Shown: positions 50,861-62,530 of the stretch, one piece after another | How positions within the stretch are numbered: position 1 is the first letter of the stretch | How the letters are laid out: every line of letters begins with the position of its first letter | Source of the DNA: Lithodes maja | Lineage: Eukaryota; Arthropoda; Malacostraca; Decapoda; Lithodidae | NCBI GenBank assembly: GCA_037953745.1 | Contig: JBAKBP010001390.1 | Coordinates: forward strand, 62,001 to 126,000 | DNA length: 64,000 bases | Direction of reading: 5' to 3' | Notes under the pieces: generated by a model | Seen by the model: the letters and a program-made list of their open reading frames with translations, nothing else | Database searches by the model: none | What the model was told of the DNA's origin: nothing | Program-made: the position numbers and the translations under genes

Positions 50861-52071
50861 AAAAAGCAGACTCAAGAGTAAAATTCCTGAGTCCAGCTAA
50901 AAATGACTAAAATGGAGAAAAATCTTCAAGAGTAAAAAAAACAGAGTCCAGAAATGGCCAAAACTCCGTCAGTTAAAACACTTATTGGCGAATGGGTTTC
51001 CAGAGGGCTAGGGGAACGACTGTCCAGGACAAGCAAGTGAAGGCATGAAGGTGTGCCTGTCAACCAATCCTCCCTTTATATACTCAAAGGTTCCTCATCG
51101 AGTCACCTTCTGCCTATTCGAGTCACGTTCCACTTACGTTCGAGTTACGTTCAACTTAGTTCCACTTACGTTCGACTTAACTTCATGTAATTCTGGTCAT
51201 GATATACTGACATTCCGGTCTCATTCTGGTCATTCGAGTTGCATTCGACTTGGGATCGAATAGTCTTTCCACATCCGGTTTCAGTCGAGTCACTTACTGG
51301 TTAACATAGACTCATATTTGGGTTACATTAGAGTCCATCGAGTTACGTTCGAGTTACATTCCGGTCATTGACGGGTCGCATTCTACTCTGAAGTCACACT
51401 CGATTAAGGCCGCGTAATTCTCGTCAATTCCGGTGAAAAGTTCGATTCCAGTGGGTTCTGGTGGATTAGAGTTCTGTATGACACGGCCTTAACATTCCTA
51501 TTCAATACAAAAGGAATCTCATTCTCACTCTAGTAACCAGAGCTTACAAAATGTGTTCAACATAGTTTTCACTCCACCTAGAATTGAAATATCTAAGAAA
51601 TACTTTAAAACTCAATGGCTTCCCAACTCAATTCACAGACACCTATATAGGAAACCAATTCACGAAATTACACTCTCCACAACCTAAAGCTCAAACCGCT
51701 CAAAAAAACTTAATATATTTTTGTATCCCATTCATAGGTAGCAAATCGTATAATATATTCTCATTAATGATTGCATTTCAATCCCCTATGACCCTATCTC
51801 GATGTTTTAGATTTAAGGACCGAATATCTGATGCACTGCGACCCTGTGCTGCCGTTTTTCCGCAGTTATTTGGTCCGCTGTTTACAATCTGTTTTAAGAA
51901 AACGGATATATTGATGGAGTAACTTGGTAAGAATTAGGTGTGCACCTTTTTGTCTGTATGTCTGTCAGTCTGTATGTACATATGTCTAGGCATGTATGCA
52001 TTTTATGTATGCATATGTACAGTAGCCCTATGAAGTTCGTAGTCTCAGATAATATAATTATTAAATTATGC
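50861..52071. other. Unassigned; decayed TTACGTTCGAG repeats
   Basis: 51090-51440 is a degenerate array built from short words such as TTCGAGTTACGTTC and TTCCACTTACGTTCGA. The rest, including the short plus-strand frame at 51584-51922, shows no recognisable domain. Confidence 0.45.
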
Positions 52072-52118
52072 AATTGACCACTTGCGAGTTTCGTTCTATA
52101 AGGAAGTTGAAGTTGTAG

Positions 52119-53947
52119 TGTTACGACTGAGGGTTAAATATATCAGGGCTCTTATTCATTGGACAAGTAATGGCATAAATGCTACAACGGAAAGTGCTAG
52201 ATCCAACCTCTGATGTATATTCCCAGTGAACAAAGAACACAAATACTCTCCAGAGTTCTATATGCAATAATAGGTTATTAAACTCTCAATAAATGTGCGT
52301 CTACTCTAGGCTTAATGTTATGTGAAAACAGCCTATTACTACCTATAACCGAAGGTGCTTGGTTATGGTATGCAAAGTAAGGTGGTAAGAGAAGTTACAG
52401 CTTACATTACTTTAATCAATAAATGTCAGGCACAATGTCAGGCACTCGTGCATGAAAGAAAGTGCACTAAAGTCCTTCAACACCAACAAGGAATCTTCTT
52501 TAAATGTTAGATGCTATCAAGATGCTCGATCGGAAATGGAACCCAAAAAGGCAGGCAGCGGAACAATGCTCGTGCAGGCTATGCACACAAAAGGGCAGGA
52601 TATATAATGCAGTCTGAGCCAAGAATATCCTAAACGCTACAACACTAATAATAATAGCCACGACAATGCAGTATTCCTATCAACAAAAAGAGCCTAAGTC
52701 GTTTGTGTCTCAATACATCAAACTAGGCTGCGAAATGCTTGTGTAATCATAAACGGGTATGCATAATAAGAGTAATTGGGTTAATATACTTAATGTCTAC
52801 TATGACTGATAAAGTCTAGCTAGAGTCAATGATATGAGATACTGGTGCGCATGGCATGCCGCATAGCCTAGTGCAAATCTCAAGCTGTGCGTCAAATATT
52901 AAGTTAGAGTGAAGGGTAACTCTCTTGAGAAACCTTAATACCGAAGTATTAAGCGTTCTCCTGGCGTACCTCAAAGACAAATAACCGAGCCTAGAACAGT
53001 GCAGAATGGTATAGGCAAAAAGCCCTCATTCGTGCATGCTCTATTCTCAATGGCACACAGACTAAAATTTACCCAATCAACTCCCGTTCTCAGGTATGTC
53101 TTGCAGCTTTTAACTAAAGCCAGCACCCATCGGAAACAATACCTTATAGTATCAGACTCCTAGTCTAGCATTATCTAATCCAGCAGAACACTAATAATTA
53201 TAGTAAGCGGTACTGAACAATATGAATGCCAACCAATGCTTTGTGATCAACTTATCTTAACAACTAACATACATGGGTTATACAAGACCTTAACGCACAA
53301 TACAACTGGCCAGCATGAAGCTAATTATGCAGAGTTAACCAGAGGGGGTATAATATTAATAAAAGGTGGTGAAAGATATGGAAAATGAGAGAGATAGGCA
53401 GAGGAAAAGGTTCTCAGCTGCGGAGAGGGCGACAGATATCAAAGGGATAAGAGGGATGCGTTCTAGAAACCAGATCTGAGGGAGAGAGTGGCAAGAGAGC
53501 TGTATATATACTAGCACTAGCTCGCACCGCGTAGACAAAGCGGTAACAATTCCTTCAGCCAATACCAAAGAAGCCAGCCAAACATGACTTCACCAAGCAT
53601 GGTAAAAAAACTCCTCCAACCAATCCCCAAGAGGCCAGCCAGCCGTGACGTCATCGAGCATGGCAAAAACACTACGCGCCTCCTCTCACTCTGTTCTATT
53701 CTCTCTCTCTCTCTCTCAAATCCAATCATTACTACCTAATGATAAAACATATACTTTGCAATTAAATATATAAAGCCTTGACATGGGCGAAAACAAAGAG
53801 CCCCTCTGGACTGCCCATGACACGAGCTTTCATATGAAATAAAGCACACAATAATACATCAACTGTAGCCACATCCACTGCCCTGGCGATCCTAGCGAGT
53901 CACTGTAGGACAAGCCATGCGGTTCTAACGGAGTGGTTAACGTCACA
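52119..53947 (-). repeat. LTR (3' LTR of the Gypsy element)
   Basis: 1829 bp, TG...CA ends on both strands (TGTTACGACTGAGGG ... GTTAACGTCACA). It differs from the other LTR by scattered substitutions and a short duplication near 52430 (CAGGCACAATGT). Contains a (CT)n tract at about 53700. Confidence 0.92.
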
Positions 53948-53958
53948 CCTCCCCCAAG
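53948..53958 (-). promoter_or_regulatory. Polypurine tract of the Gypsy element
   Basis: The minus strand reads TTGGGGGAGG directly before the 3' LTR start TGTGACG, as expected for the plus-strand primer. Confidence 0.75.
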
Positions 53959-54428
53959 ATTTTTCTCAGAGGCCCAAAGCTCAAAAAAAATCTGATGGTT
54001 AGAACCCATGCTATATCTCTACTTCCCATCACCCAGCGGCATTAAAATATCTGGCACAGTTCTTCAACAAAACATTTTACAAAATTATAACCCTCCCCAT
54101 CACAATAGGTTAAATATGGTTAAATAGGTTAGTTATTCTCCTCAAGAGCGAGCTTCTCTAGCCCAGCATTCTGAGAGGAGTGCAACTCAGAATTACTGCT
54201 ATAACATACTGACAAAATTCAACTATCAAAGAAAGAGTTTTTATTTGATTGTCTGTTTTTAATTTGTATATTTCGGCTGCACTATAGGGGCAAGCCTAGT
54301 TTTTTCTTCTATACCAAACGCTCAATTTCTGCTTTACGACCCAATACGCTGGGCTACAACCGCGAGCCAACAAGCACCAAGCGCAAAATACTATTCAAAC
54401 TAAAGCAGGAGGCTACCCGTGTGTCAAT

Positions 54429-56201
54429 CTACCCAGAATCATATACCCTTGAAAGACAATCTGCAACCATGTTGACACAACCGGCAATATAGCGTATGGC
54501 CAGGTTATATACCAATAACCTTAGTGACCACCTGGTCAGCCTCATATTCCGATTGTGAAACTGGTCCAAGAACTTGAGAGGGTGATGATCTGTGTAAACT
54601 ACAACGACCGGACCATAGGCTGGAACATAGACCTCGAAATGTCCTGGTGCAAGCACAACTGCCAGCAGCTCCTTCTCGACAACAGAGCAGCTCCCCTGGG
54701 CTGAATTGAACTTCTCCGAGCAGAAACTAACAGGATGCTCCAGCCCATCATCGTCCTTTTTCATAAGGACGGCACCAGCCCCCACACCACTAGCATACAT
54801 TGCTAGTTGGAAAGGTAGGCTAAAGTCAGGGGCCCTGAGGATCGGGTGAGTGCACAACAGGTGTTTTACTACTCCAAACGCCTTCTCACACTCAGGCGCC
54901 CTTTTGAATTTCTTATCCTTCCAGTTATCCTCCACCTGAGCTTGACTGTCCCGTTCTCCTTCTCCACCTTGACTGCTAAACGTCATCACAGGCACAGTGA
55001 GAGGCTCAGGGGGGTGCCTCACATACTCCTTCATGAGATTAACGTGACATAACTGATTGCGCTTACGTCTGTCTGGAGCGGCCACCAAGCAATCCAAGTC
55101 CGATAGCCTCTCAACCACCCTATAAGGACCAGTGTACTTCACGGATAAGGGATGACCTACAAGGGGCAGTAGAATCAACACCTCCTGACCCACGTGAAAC
55201 TCCCTGAGTTTAACCTTGAGGTCGTACCTGTCCTTCATGAGGGCCTGAGAGCTAGTCAAATCACGGCCAGCCAACTCCAGACTGCGCAACATCCGTTCTC
55301 GACTGTCGAGGACATACTTGAGGATAGAACAAGGTTTTTCTGTGCCCTCCAATATTTCTTTAACCATATGGAGAGGCCCTCTGACACGGTGTCCAAAGAC
55401 GAGCTCATTAGGGCTGAATCCCAAACTTTCCCCAGGTACCTCCTGTGCAGCAAATAAAACATATGGCAGGCCAAGATCCCAACCTTTCCCACTCTCAAAG
55501 CAACAACAACGAAGCACAGATTTCAAGGCTGAGTGCCATCGCTCCAACACACCCTGGCTCTCCGGATGATCCGCAGATGACACAACCGTAACAATCCCAT
55601 GCTGCGGCATTGCTTGAACAAAGAGGTTAGAAGTGAAGTTGGATCCTTGGTCTGACTGAATCCCCTGCGGGTAACCATACCGGGAAAAATACACTAGCAA
55701 GTTTAGGACCACCGTCTTCGCTGACCCATTTCTCATAGGGTACGCGTCAGGCTACCTTGTTGCTACATCTCCCGACTGTGCATCACTGTCCTCCTCCAAC
55801 TCGACAGCACCGGTACCACATTCAAGAACCTCCGGGTCTTCTAATTGCAATTTACGAATGTTCGAAGGAGCAAGCTTATCTAAGTGTTTGCGAAACAACT
55901 CATGCCCCCCTACTACATTGAATTTAGCCTCCCGTTGCTCTCTCTCTGTGTATCGTTGCTGTCTCTTCGTCTTTTTAAGCCCATCCTCTGCCTTCTTAGT
56001 AACAGTTAATGGGTCTTCTCCAGACTCGAAAATCGGTCCTAATAATGAGTCCCCGAGAATGTCCGTTGATACTAAACTCTCAACCGCATCAACTTTCAGC
56101 CCCTTCTCGGTACCTTTCCTCCGCTTGTCTAAAGACTGTTGACCAGAATGTGACTCCCTGGATGCAAGAGATCTGGTGACAACACATGCCATAGGTTGCA
56201 C
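54429..56201 (-). pseudogene. Gypsy pol remainder: linker, integrase, RNase H; RT core absent
   Basis: Frame 56201-55752 is a charged linker (KKTKRQQRYTEREQREAKFN). It ends in VATR and a TAG, after which the same frame continues PDAYPMRNGSAKTV into the integrase: YGYPQGIQSDQGSNFTSNLF (DDE second Asp), SSADHPESQGVLERWHSALK (Glu region) and the C-terminal GPYRVVERLSDLDCLVA. The integrase N-terminus with the first catalytic Asp is missing. After MTFSSQGGEGERDSQAQVED the frame runs directly into RAPECEKAFGVVKHLLCTHP, the RT-RNase H connection, then RNase H (LAMYASGVGAGAVLMK, VVEKELLAVVLA, VYTDHHPLKFLDQ) and ends VNMVADCLSRVYDSG. The RT fingers and palm are deleted in frame. Confidence 0.85.
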
Positions 56202-56222
56202 CGGACACTTCTCAACCCACTC

Positions 56223-56777
56223 CTACTCCTCCCTACTCACGTCGGCCGGCTTCTCGGCAACGACCAAGGGTGGAGCCTCAGAAGTAGGCCCCGCAAAGTC
56301 GTTGCCGAGAAGGTCGACGCCCCCAACAGCTAACTTCTCCACAATTCCTACATCCAGGTCACGAGTCACACCATCAACTTCCATCTTCATTCTTACAAGC
56401 GGGTATGACCTTGTTGCATTAACTCCCTGAACCACAACCACCCGCGCCGTATTTACAGGTTTACCAGTGAAATTCCTCAACAATGTTTGCGATGCCCCAG
56501 TGTCACGCAAAATTCTCACCTCATGTCTTCTACCCCCCCACTCCACACAACCGAGTCCCCTGTGGTCACTAAAGGCATCACGGACAGGGAATAAGCCTTC
56601 CGGATCCTTCTGCACTGGCAGTGTATTTACCTCGGAAGAATTGCCTCTAACAAACTCCGATGTCCTCTTGAACACTCCAATGCCGTGAGCAAAAGACACG
56701 GCTGCCGGAGGAGGTCGACTAGGGCACTCATTTGCCTTGACCCTCCTGGTGGCACTTAATGACCCTCCTGGTGGCAC
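56223..56777 (-). pseudogene. Gypsy protease region
   Basis: 184 codons with the aspartic protease motif VRILRDTGASQTLLRN and the later VDLLGNDFAG. A stop at about 56223 separates it from the linker frame 56201-55752. Confidence 0.8.
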
Positions 56778-57072
56778 TTAAAACACATAAATTTCGGTTT
56801 CGGCTTATACTGTGATGTAAAAAAAAAACTGACTTTTCTCATACGGCGTGGTGTTAGGTTTGGATTCAGTTTTAGTTTCATTGCTCTATTGTTTAAATGT
56901 GTCATTGCTACGGGGAGGGGGAGGATAACGGTCCCTCGCACTTGCATCGTACTTCTGTGAGGACCCGCAAACCCGAATCAACGACAGCCGTCTATCCGCC
57001 ATTTCTGCTGATTCGACTAGAGTTCTTGGGTTTTTCTCCTTTAAGTTCAAAGTTAGATCACCGCCCGTGCTC
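56756..57072 (-). pseudogene. Gypsy gag, C-terminal part with zinc knuckle
   Basis: Behind the MITE gag resumes (PRTLVESAEMADRRLSLIRV), then, after frame changes, KFMCFKCHQEGH, a CCHC knuckle start. It joins the protease frame with further breaks. Confidence 0.65.
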
Positions 57073-57076
57073 TTAA

Positions 57077-57514
57077 CCCGTGGAGCCCCGGCTAGTTTTG
57101 TAATGTTTGCGCACCAGAACCCGGCCGGTTTTCAAAAAATGGTTTTATTCCAGAAACAATAGCGAATGGGTTAGGAATGAAGGAAAAACCACGAAAAACC
57201 GCTCAAAAAGCTTAAAAAATGGTCCTACAGAGACCCCGAAAACGGATTTTACAAGAGTAAAAAATTGAAGGCAATTATCCCAAAAACCTAGGTTACTGCG
57301 CGCTTGCGCGCACGCACGTGGACTTTGAGAGTTTTCAACCATCAGCACGGTTGCGTGGGATACGTACACAGTTCCCATACAAATCTGAGCCCTCTTAAGT
57401 GGCTACACCTGAGGTTACGGTCGGCGCAATTAGGGTGACGCGTCAGGCGCGTCTCTGGGGCTGTGCGTTACATACATCGCCGACGCGTCAGACGCGTCGC
57501 TGGGGCTGTACGGG
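57077..57514. mobile_element. piggyBac-type TTAA MITE inside gag
   Basis: 438 bp between TTAA 57073-57076 and 57515-57518. Left end CCCGTGGAGCCCCGGC; inverted right end CCCGTACAGCCCCAGC. The right part holds two copies of GACGCGTCAGRCGCGTC. No frame. Confidence 0.85.
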
Positions 57515-57524
57515 TTAAAGAACT

Positions 57525-58673
57525 GCTCCAACATCATTAACTGCTTAATTCCATCAAATGTTGTTACCTTCTCAGATCGGAGCCAGTTCCCCATAGCATC
57601 GGACAAGTCCCGGGCGTGTTCCAAAAAGGTGCTATCTCTTCCCCTGGTTACACCCCGGAACTTCAAACGGTACGTTTCTGGTTGCAGTTCGTAAGCCCTC
57701 AGGACAGCCTCCTTGAGATCCTCATACACAATACATGACTCCAAAGGTAACGCATCGTAGGTTTTAAGACCCTTGCCTATTAATCTAGAGGATACAAGTG
57801 CTGCCCATTTATTCTCTGGCCACTGGTGTTCCTGGCACTTCTTCTCAAAGCGTGCGAAAAATTCTGTTACACCACTCTCATCAAACACCGGAGCCAGTTT
57901 CAATAAGTGCGAGAGAGATTGATCATGAGCACGGTTACCAGCCCCAAGTCGCTGTCCCGTTGCCTCTACCCGCGACTTCTCTACGTCCCTGTCGGCACAG
58001 TACCTAGTCGACTCTAAATCATCTTGGATTTTTGCTAGCTCTATGTGCTGGTGACTTTTTCTCTCTTCTATCTTGGCTAATTCTATTGCTGCTCAGATAC
58101 CCTAATAGCCTTTCTCTCTTCGATCTTAGCTGATTCTAATTGCTGCTGAAGCTCACATGCCCTTTGTTGCTGCTGAAGCTTAGCTAATTCGAGCTGATAC
58201 AATAATTCTGGAGTTAACCCTGGAGGAGGTGAAGGTGCTACAATGTTTGAAATTACCGGTGGTCCCCCCAGGGGCAACCCACCCTGCCAGTCACCACCCA
58301 ACTGTGGAAGCGTACTCGGGGTCGGCAAACCACTGGGATGGCTGGGAGTCGAGTGTAGGGGAAGCATGGCCGAAGGGCTCTGAGCACTCAACCCATCTCG
58401 CTCACCAGTCACCCTGCCCAGTACACACGTTATCAAGTTATCCCTGGTCATGCTGCTAGTACCCGCATGACCAATAGCTGTGGGCAGGCATTGAAGACCG
58501 TACCGATCCATACCCTCCAACCACTCGGCAGTAACAGGCCATTGCAAAAATATCCTAGCATCCTCCTCACAGTTCACCTGATTAACCATTTCATCATGCT
58601 GCTGTTCCTCAGTTTCGACATTACGTACTGTGTCTCCATTCTCCTCTGATCCGGTATAAGACATGATGCTCAC
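57525..58673 (-). pseudogene. Gypsy gag, N-terminal part, frameshifted
   Basis: First frame 58673-58083 (MSIMSYTGSEENGDTVRNVE, a Pro-rich middle, then a Gln-rich coiled coil LELAKLQQQQRACELQQQLE-like). A frame change near 58083 leads into 57903-57525 (MKLAPVFDESGVTEFFARFE, WPENKWAALVSSRLIGKGLK), a typical Gypsy capsid. It is cut at 57515 by a TTAA MITE. Confidence 0.75.
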
Positions 58674-58871
58674 AAAAATTCCTCACCTCAATATTCAGAA
58701 AAGAAGCACCCCAAACTCTTATACCTCAATATACACACACAAATTCTCGGAAATACTCAAGGGCTATACTATGTTGCAAACAAAAATTATTCTTGCTGAT
58801 CCCCACAAAATATTCCCCAAAACAACAAATGTTCCCTGCTAATAAATGTAGGTTCACCAAATCCTAGGTAA

Positions 58872-58879
58872 GGTCGCCA
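58872..58879 (-). promoter_or_regulatory. Candidate primer binding site
   Basis: Two bases inside the 5' LTR the minus strand reads TGGCGACC, the usual form of a tRNA 3'-end complement in Gypsy elements. The match beyond eight bases could not be assigned to a particular tRNA. Confidence 0.55.
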
Positions 58880-58881
58880 TT

Positions 58882-60700
58882 TGTTACGACTGAGGGTAAA
58901 ATATATCAGGGCTCTTATTCATTGGACAAGTAATGGCATAAATGCTACAACGGAAAGCGCTAGATCCAACCTCTGATGTATATTCCCAGTGAACAAAGAA
59001 CACAAATACTCTCCAGAGTTCTATATGCAATAATAGATTATTAAACTCTCAATACATGTGCGTCTACTCTAGGCTTAATGTTATGTGAAAACAGCCTATT
59101 ACTACCTATAACCGAAGGTGCTTGGTTATGGTATGCAAAGTAAGGTGGTAAGAGAAGTTACAGCTTACGTTACTTTAATCAATAAATGTCAGGCACTCCT
59201 GCATGAAAGAAAGTGCACTAAAGTCCTTCAACACCAACAAGGAATCTTCTTTAAATGTTATATGCTATCAAGATGCTCGAATCGGAAATGGAACCCCAAA
59301 AGGCAAGCAGCGGAACAATACTCATGCAGGGTATGCACACAGAAGGGCAGGATATATAATGCAGTCGGAGCCAAGAATATCCTAAATGCTACAACACTAA
59401 TAATAATCGCCACGACAATGCAGTATTCCTATCAACAAAAAGAGCCTAAGTCGTTTGTGTCTCAATACATCAAACTAGGCTGCGAATGCTTGTGTAATCA
59501 TAAACGGGTATGCATAATAAGAGTAATTGGGTTAATATACTTAATGTCTATTATGACTGATAAAGTCTAGCTAGAGTCAATGATACGAGATACTGGTGCG
59601 CATGGCATGCCGCATAGCCTAGTGCAAATCTCAAGTCTGTGCGTCAAATATTACGTTAGAGTGAAGGGTAGCTCTCTTGAGAAACCTTAATACCGAAGTA
59701 TTAAGCGTTCTCCTGGCGTACCTCAAAGACAAATAACCGAGCCTAGAACAGTGCAGAATGGTATAGGCAAAAAGCCCTCATTCGTGCATGCTCTATTCTC
59801 AATGGCACACAGACTAGAATTTACCCAATCAACTCCCGTTCTCAGGTATGTCGTGCAGCTTTTAACTAAAGCCAGCACCCATCGGAAACAATACCTTATA
59901 GTATCAGACTCCTAGTCTAGCATTATCTAATCCAGCAGAACACTAATAATTATAGGAAGCGGTACTGAACAATATGAATGCCAACCAATGCTTCGTGATC
60001 AACTTATCTTAACAACTAACATACATGGGTTATATAAGACCTTAACGCACAATACAACTGGCCAACATGAAGCTGATTATGCAGAGTTAACCAGAGGGGG
60101 TATAATATTAATAAAAGGTGGTGAAAGATATGGAAAATGAGAGAGATAGGCAGAGGAAAAGGTTCTCAGGTGCGGAGAGGGCGACAGATATCAAAGGGAT
60201 AAGAGGGATGCGTTCTAGAAACCAGATCTGAGGGAGAGAGTGGCAAGAGAGCTGTATATATACTAGCACTAGCTCGCACCGCGTAGACAAAGCGGTAACA
60301 ATTCCTTCAGCCAATACCAAAGAAGCCAGCCAAACATGACGTCACCAAGCATGGTAAAAAACTCCTCCAACCAATCCCCAAGAGGCCAGCCAGCCGTGAC
60401 GTCATCGAGCATGGCAAAAACACTACGCGCCTCCTCTCACTCTGTTCTACTCTCTCTCTCTCTCTCTCTCAAATCCTATCATTACTACTTAATGATAAAA
60501 CATATACTTTGCTATTAAATATATAAAGCCTTGACATGGGCGAAAACAAAGAGCCCCTCTGGACTGCCCATGACACAAGCTTTCATATGAAATAAAGCAC
60601 ACAATAATACATCAACTGTAGCCACATCCACTGCCCTGGCGATCCTAGCGAGTCACTGTAGGACAAGCCATGCGGTTCTAACGGAGTGGTTAACGTCACA
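58882..60700 (-). repeat. LTR (5' LTR of the Gypsy element)
   Basis: 1819 bp, near-identical to 52119-53947, implying a fairly recent insertion. Promoter and polyadenylation signals of the element should lie here. Frames such as 59118-59570 inside it are not genes. Confidence 0.92.
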
Positions 60701-60928
60701 GTAGACATCGATATTTAACGTAATTATACAAGCTAAAATACAGATTTAGTACATTTATAGATACATAAAATCCAATTCAACATACTCTTTAGCTATCCAA
60801 AACCTACATTATTATTGCATTTATGTTTACTATCGATGTATACAACTCCAACTTCCTTATATACCGAAACTCTCAAGTGGTCAATTACATTTCTTTTCAG
60901 ATTGCTGTAGGAATCATTATCACTTATA

Positions 60929-61982
60929 CAGGGTGTTTTAAAACAACACTGCCAGACCTCATCTGCTAATTAGTAAATACAATAACGAAGAAGATTATCT
61001 AAGGACAAAATGCAAAATAATATACCATTAATGATTTAAACCGCATAGAGTAAAATAATTAGTGACACCCAGGTATGAGCTATAATCCGAACACGGGCTA
61101 GTGTCCCCCCTCCCCCCCAAATAGCCTACTTCTTGCCTCCCATCCCAGTTCAAGTTTTTCTTCGAAGCTTTGGAGTCATAACGAATCTTCTCATGTGTTT
61201 AATCATCTGCTCGGCCATGGTGCTATCTTCTTCTGTCATAGTGATTTTATTTACCTTATAATATCGCATAAATATGGATTGTCGTTATTTAGGTGTGTCT
61301 CTGCCTTTGTTATTTTATACTCGTTAATTCCAAGTGACGTAAATTGTTTGTTTTGGGTACCATTAGATGATTTTAAATATTCATTAGTGAACACCGTATA
61401 CTTGTATGTCTACAGCTACGTAAAATCGTCAAACTTCAACCATAAAACAGATAGACATATTTCGTTAGTACTCTGTGATAATAGTAACGTAATGAGGTAT
61501 TTGTATTGAAACAGTAAATTGCGCAGGAACATTTTTTTCCCATTCAAACAGTTTCACGAACGATTAAATTACCTATAGCAGTGTTCGGATACCTGACCCA
61601 GATTTGAGATTCATTATTATACCTCTTGGTCATCGTTACAAATGGTGCATATCTTTTTACTCTACTTGGATTATAATACTTAGCAGTTTTCTTCTAATTG
61701 CAAAATATCATTACCAATTTTATGTTACTTTGATTTTGTAATTATTCATAATATGTGATTAGGTCATTAGATATCTCCTCTTTACCTTTTTTACTTGGTA
61801 ATCATTCATATTATGTATCATATGTTTTGTGCTGAGCTCAGAACCCTGTTTTGCTACATTTCTAAATAACCATTTATCTCCGTTACAATATATTTTTGGT
61901 AAAAATAGAATAGAAATATGTGTATTATATATTTTTATCAATGTGGTCGTCATACTCTGGCAGTGTTGTTTTAAAACACCCT
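60929..61982. mobile_element. mariner-type TIR element
   Basis: Ends CAGGGTGTTTTAAAACAACA then CTGCCAGA, perfectly inverted over about 28 bp at 61955-61982. TA is found on both sides (60927-60928, 61983-61984). About 1.05 kb. The plus-strand frame 61195-61509 shows no transposase motif that I can recognise, so it is non-autonomous or very decayed. Confidence 0.75.
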
Positions 61983-61984
61983 GT

Positions 61985-62300
61985 ATATATATATGTATAT
62001 ATATATTGTCACATGTGGCAGATTATTATAGCATTACTTAATTGCTTCATGTGAGTTAAGTTTAAGCATTACAATATTTAGAACTTTGTTGGCAGAGTTA
62101 ACCCATATGACATATTTTGCTCTGTCACCATTATTATTTGTTATTCCTCTTATTATATGTTATTCTCTTGTCTTGCTTGTCTTCCCCATTCGCTTCCCTC
62201 ACCGGCATGACACCTGGCCCCTCGCCAGAGATTCCTACAGTTACTAATTGATTTAATGTCGTAATATCGCACTGCTTTGAACCATCTATATATATGGTTC
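61985..62300. other. Intergenic or intronic, nothing assignable
   Basis: Starts with (TA)n at 61981-62008, then AT-rich sequence. No coding signal. Confidence 0.4.
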
Positions 62301-62530
62301 AATTGACCACTTGCGAGTGTTGGTCTATAAGGAAGTTGGAGCTGTGGCCATCAATATTTAGAAGAATGTTCGGCTACAATACTGTCATAATATCTGTATA
62401 TAGGCCTACATAACACCAAGTTGATCATACATTTTTCCATCAGAAACCCATATTATTATTGCATTTCTCTTTTATATCGATGTTCATGGCTCCAACTTCC
62501 TTATAGCCTAAAACTCGTAAGTGGTCAATT
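62301..62530. mobile_element. TIR MITE family E copy 2, intact
   Basis: 230 bp with about 45-bp inverted ends (AATTGACCACTTGCGAGTGT, GGTCTATAAGGAAGTTGGAG). The interior shares CATATTATTATTGCATTTCT with copy 1. Confidence 0.85.

Larger units (their letters stand above)
52119..60700 (-). mobile_element. Ty3/Gypsy LTR retrotransposon with copia-like domain order
   Basis: Two direct LTRs (52119-53947 and 58882-60700) flanked by a 4-bp target duplication GTAG (52115-52118, 60701-60704). It is oriented on the minus strand: gag near 58.7-57.5 and 57.0 kb, protease at 56.7 kb, integrase then RNase H at 55.7-54.4 kb. Integrase upstream of RNase H is the Ty1/copia-like order known among Gypsy elements from the Gmr1 group. 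The RT palm is missing and gag carries a MITE, so it cannot move unaided. No envelope gene is seen. Confidence 0.85.
52072..60886. mobile_element. TIR MITE family E copy 1, split by the Gypsy element
   Basis: Left end (52072-52118) AATTGACCACTTGCGAGTTT ... TATAAGGAAGTTG; right end (about 60840-60886) its inverse ACTTCCTTATATACC ... AAGTGGTCAATT. Removing the LTR element and one GTAG leaves about 237 bp, like the intact copy at 62301-62530. Confidence 0.85.

Noticed and set aside
54429..55736. Domesticated integrase gene
   Set aside because: It lies between two near-identical LTRs with PPT and PBS; ordinary retrotransposon remnant.
59118..59570. 150-codon plus-strand frame
   Set aside because: Lies wholly in an LTR and is broken in the other LTR copy; no domain.
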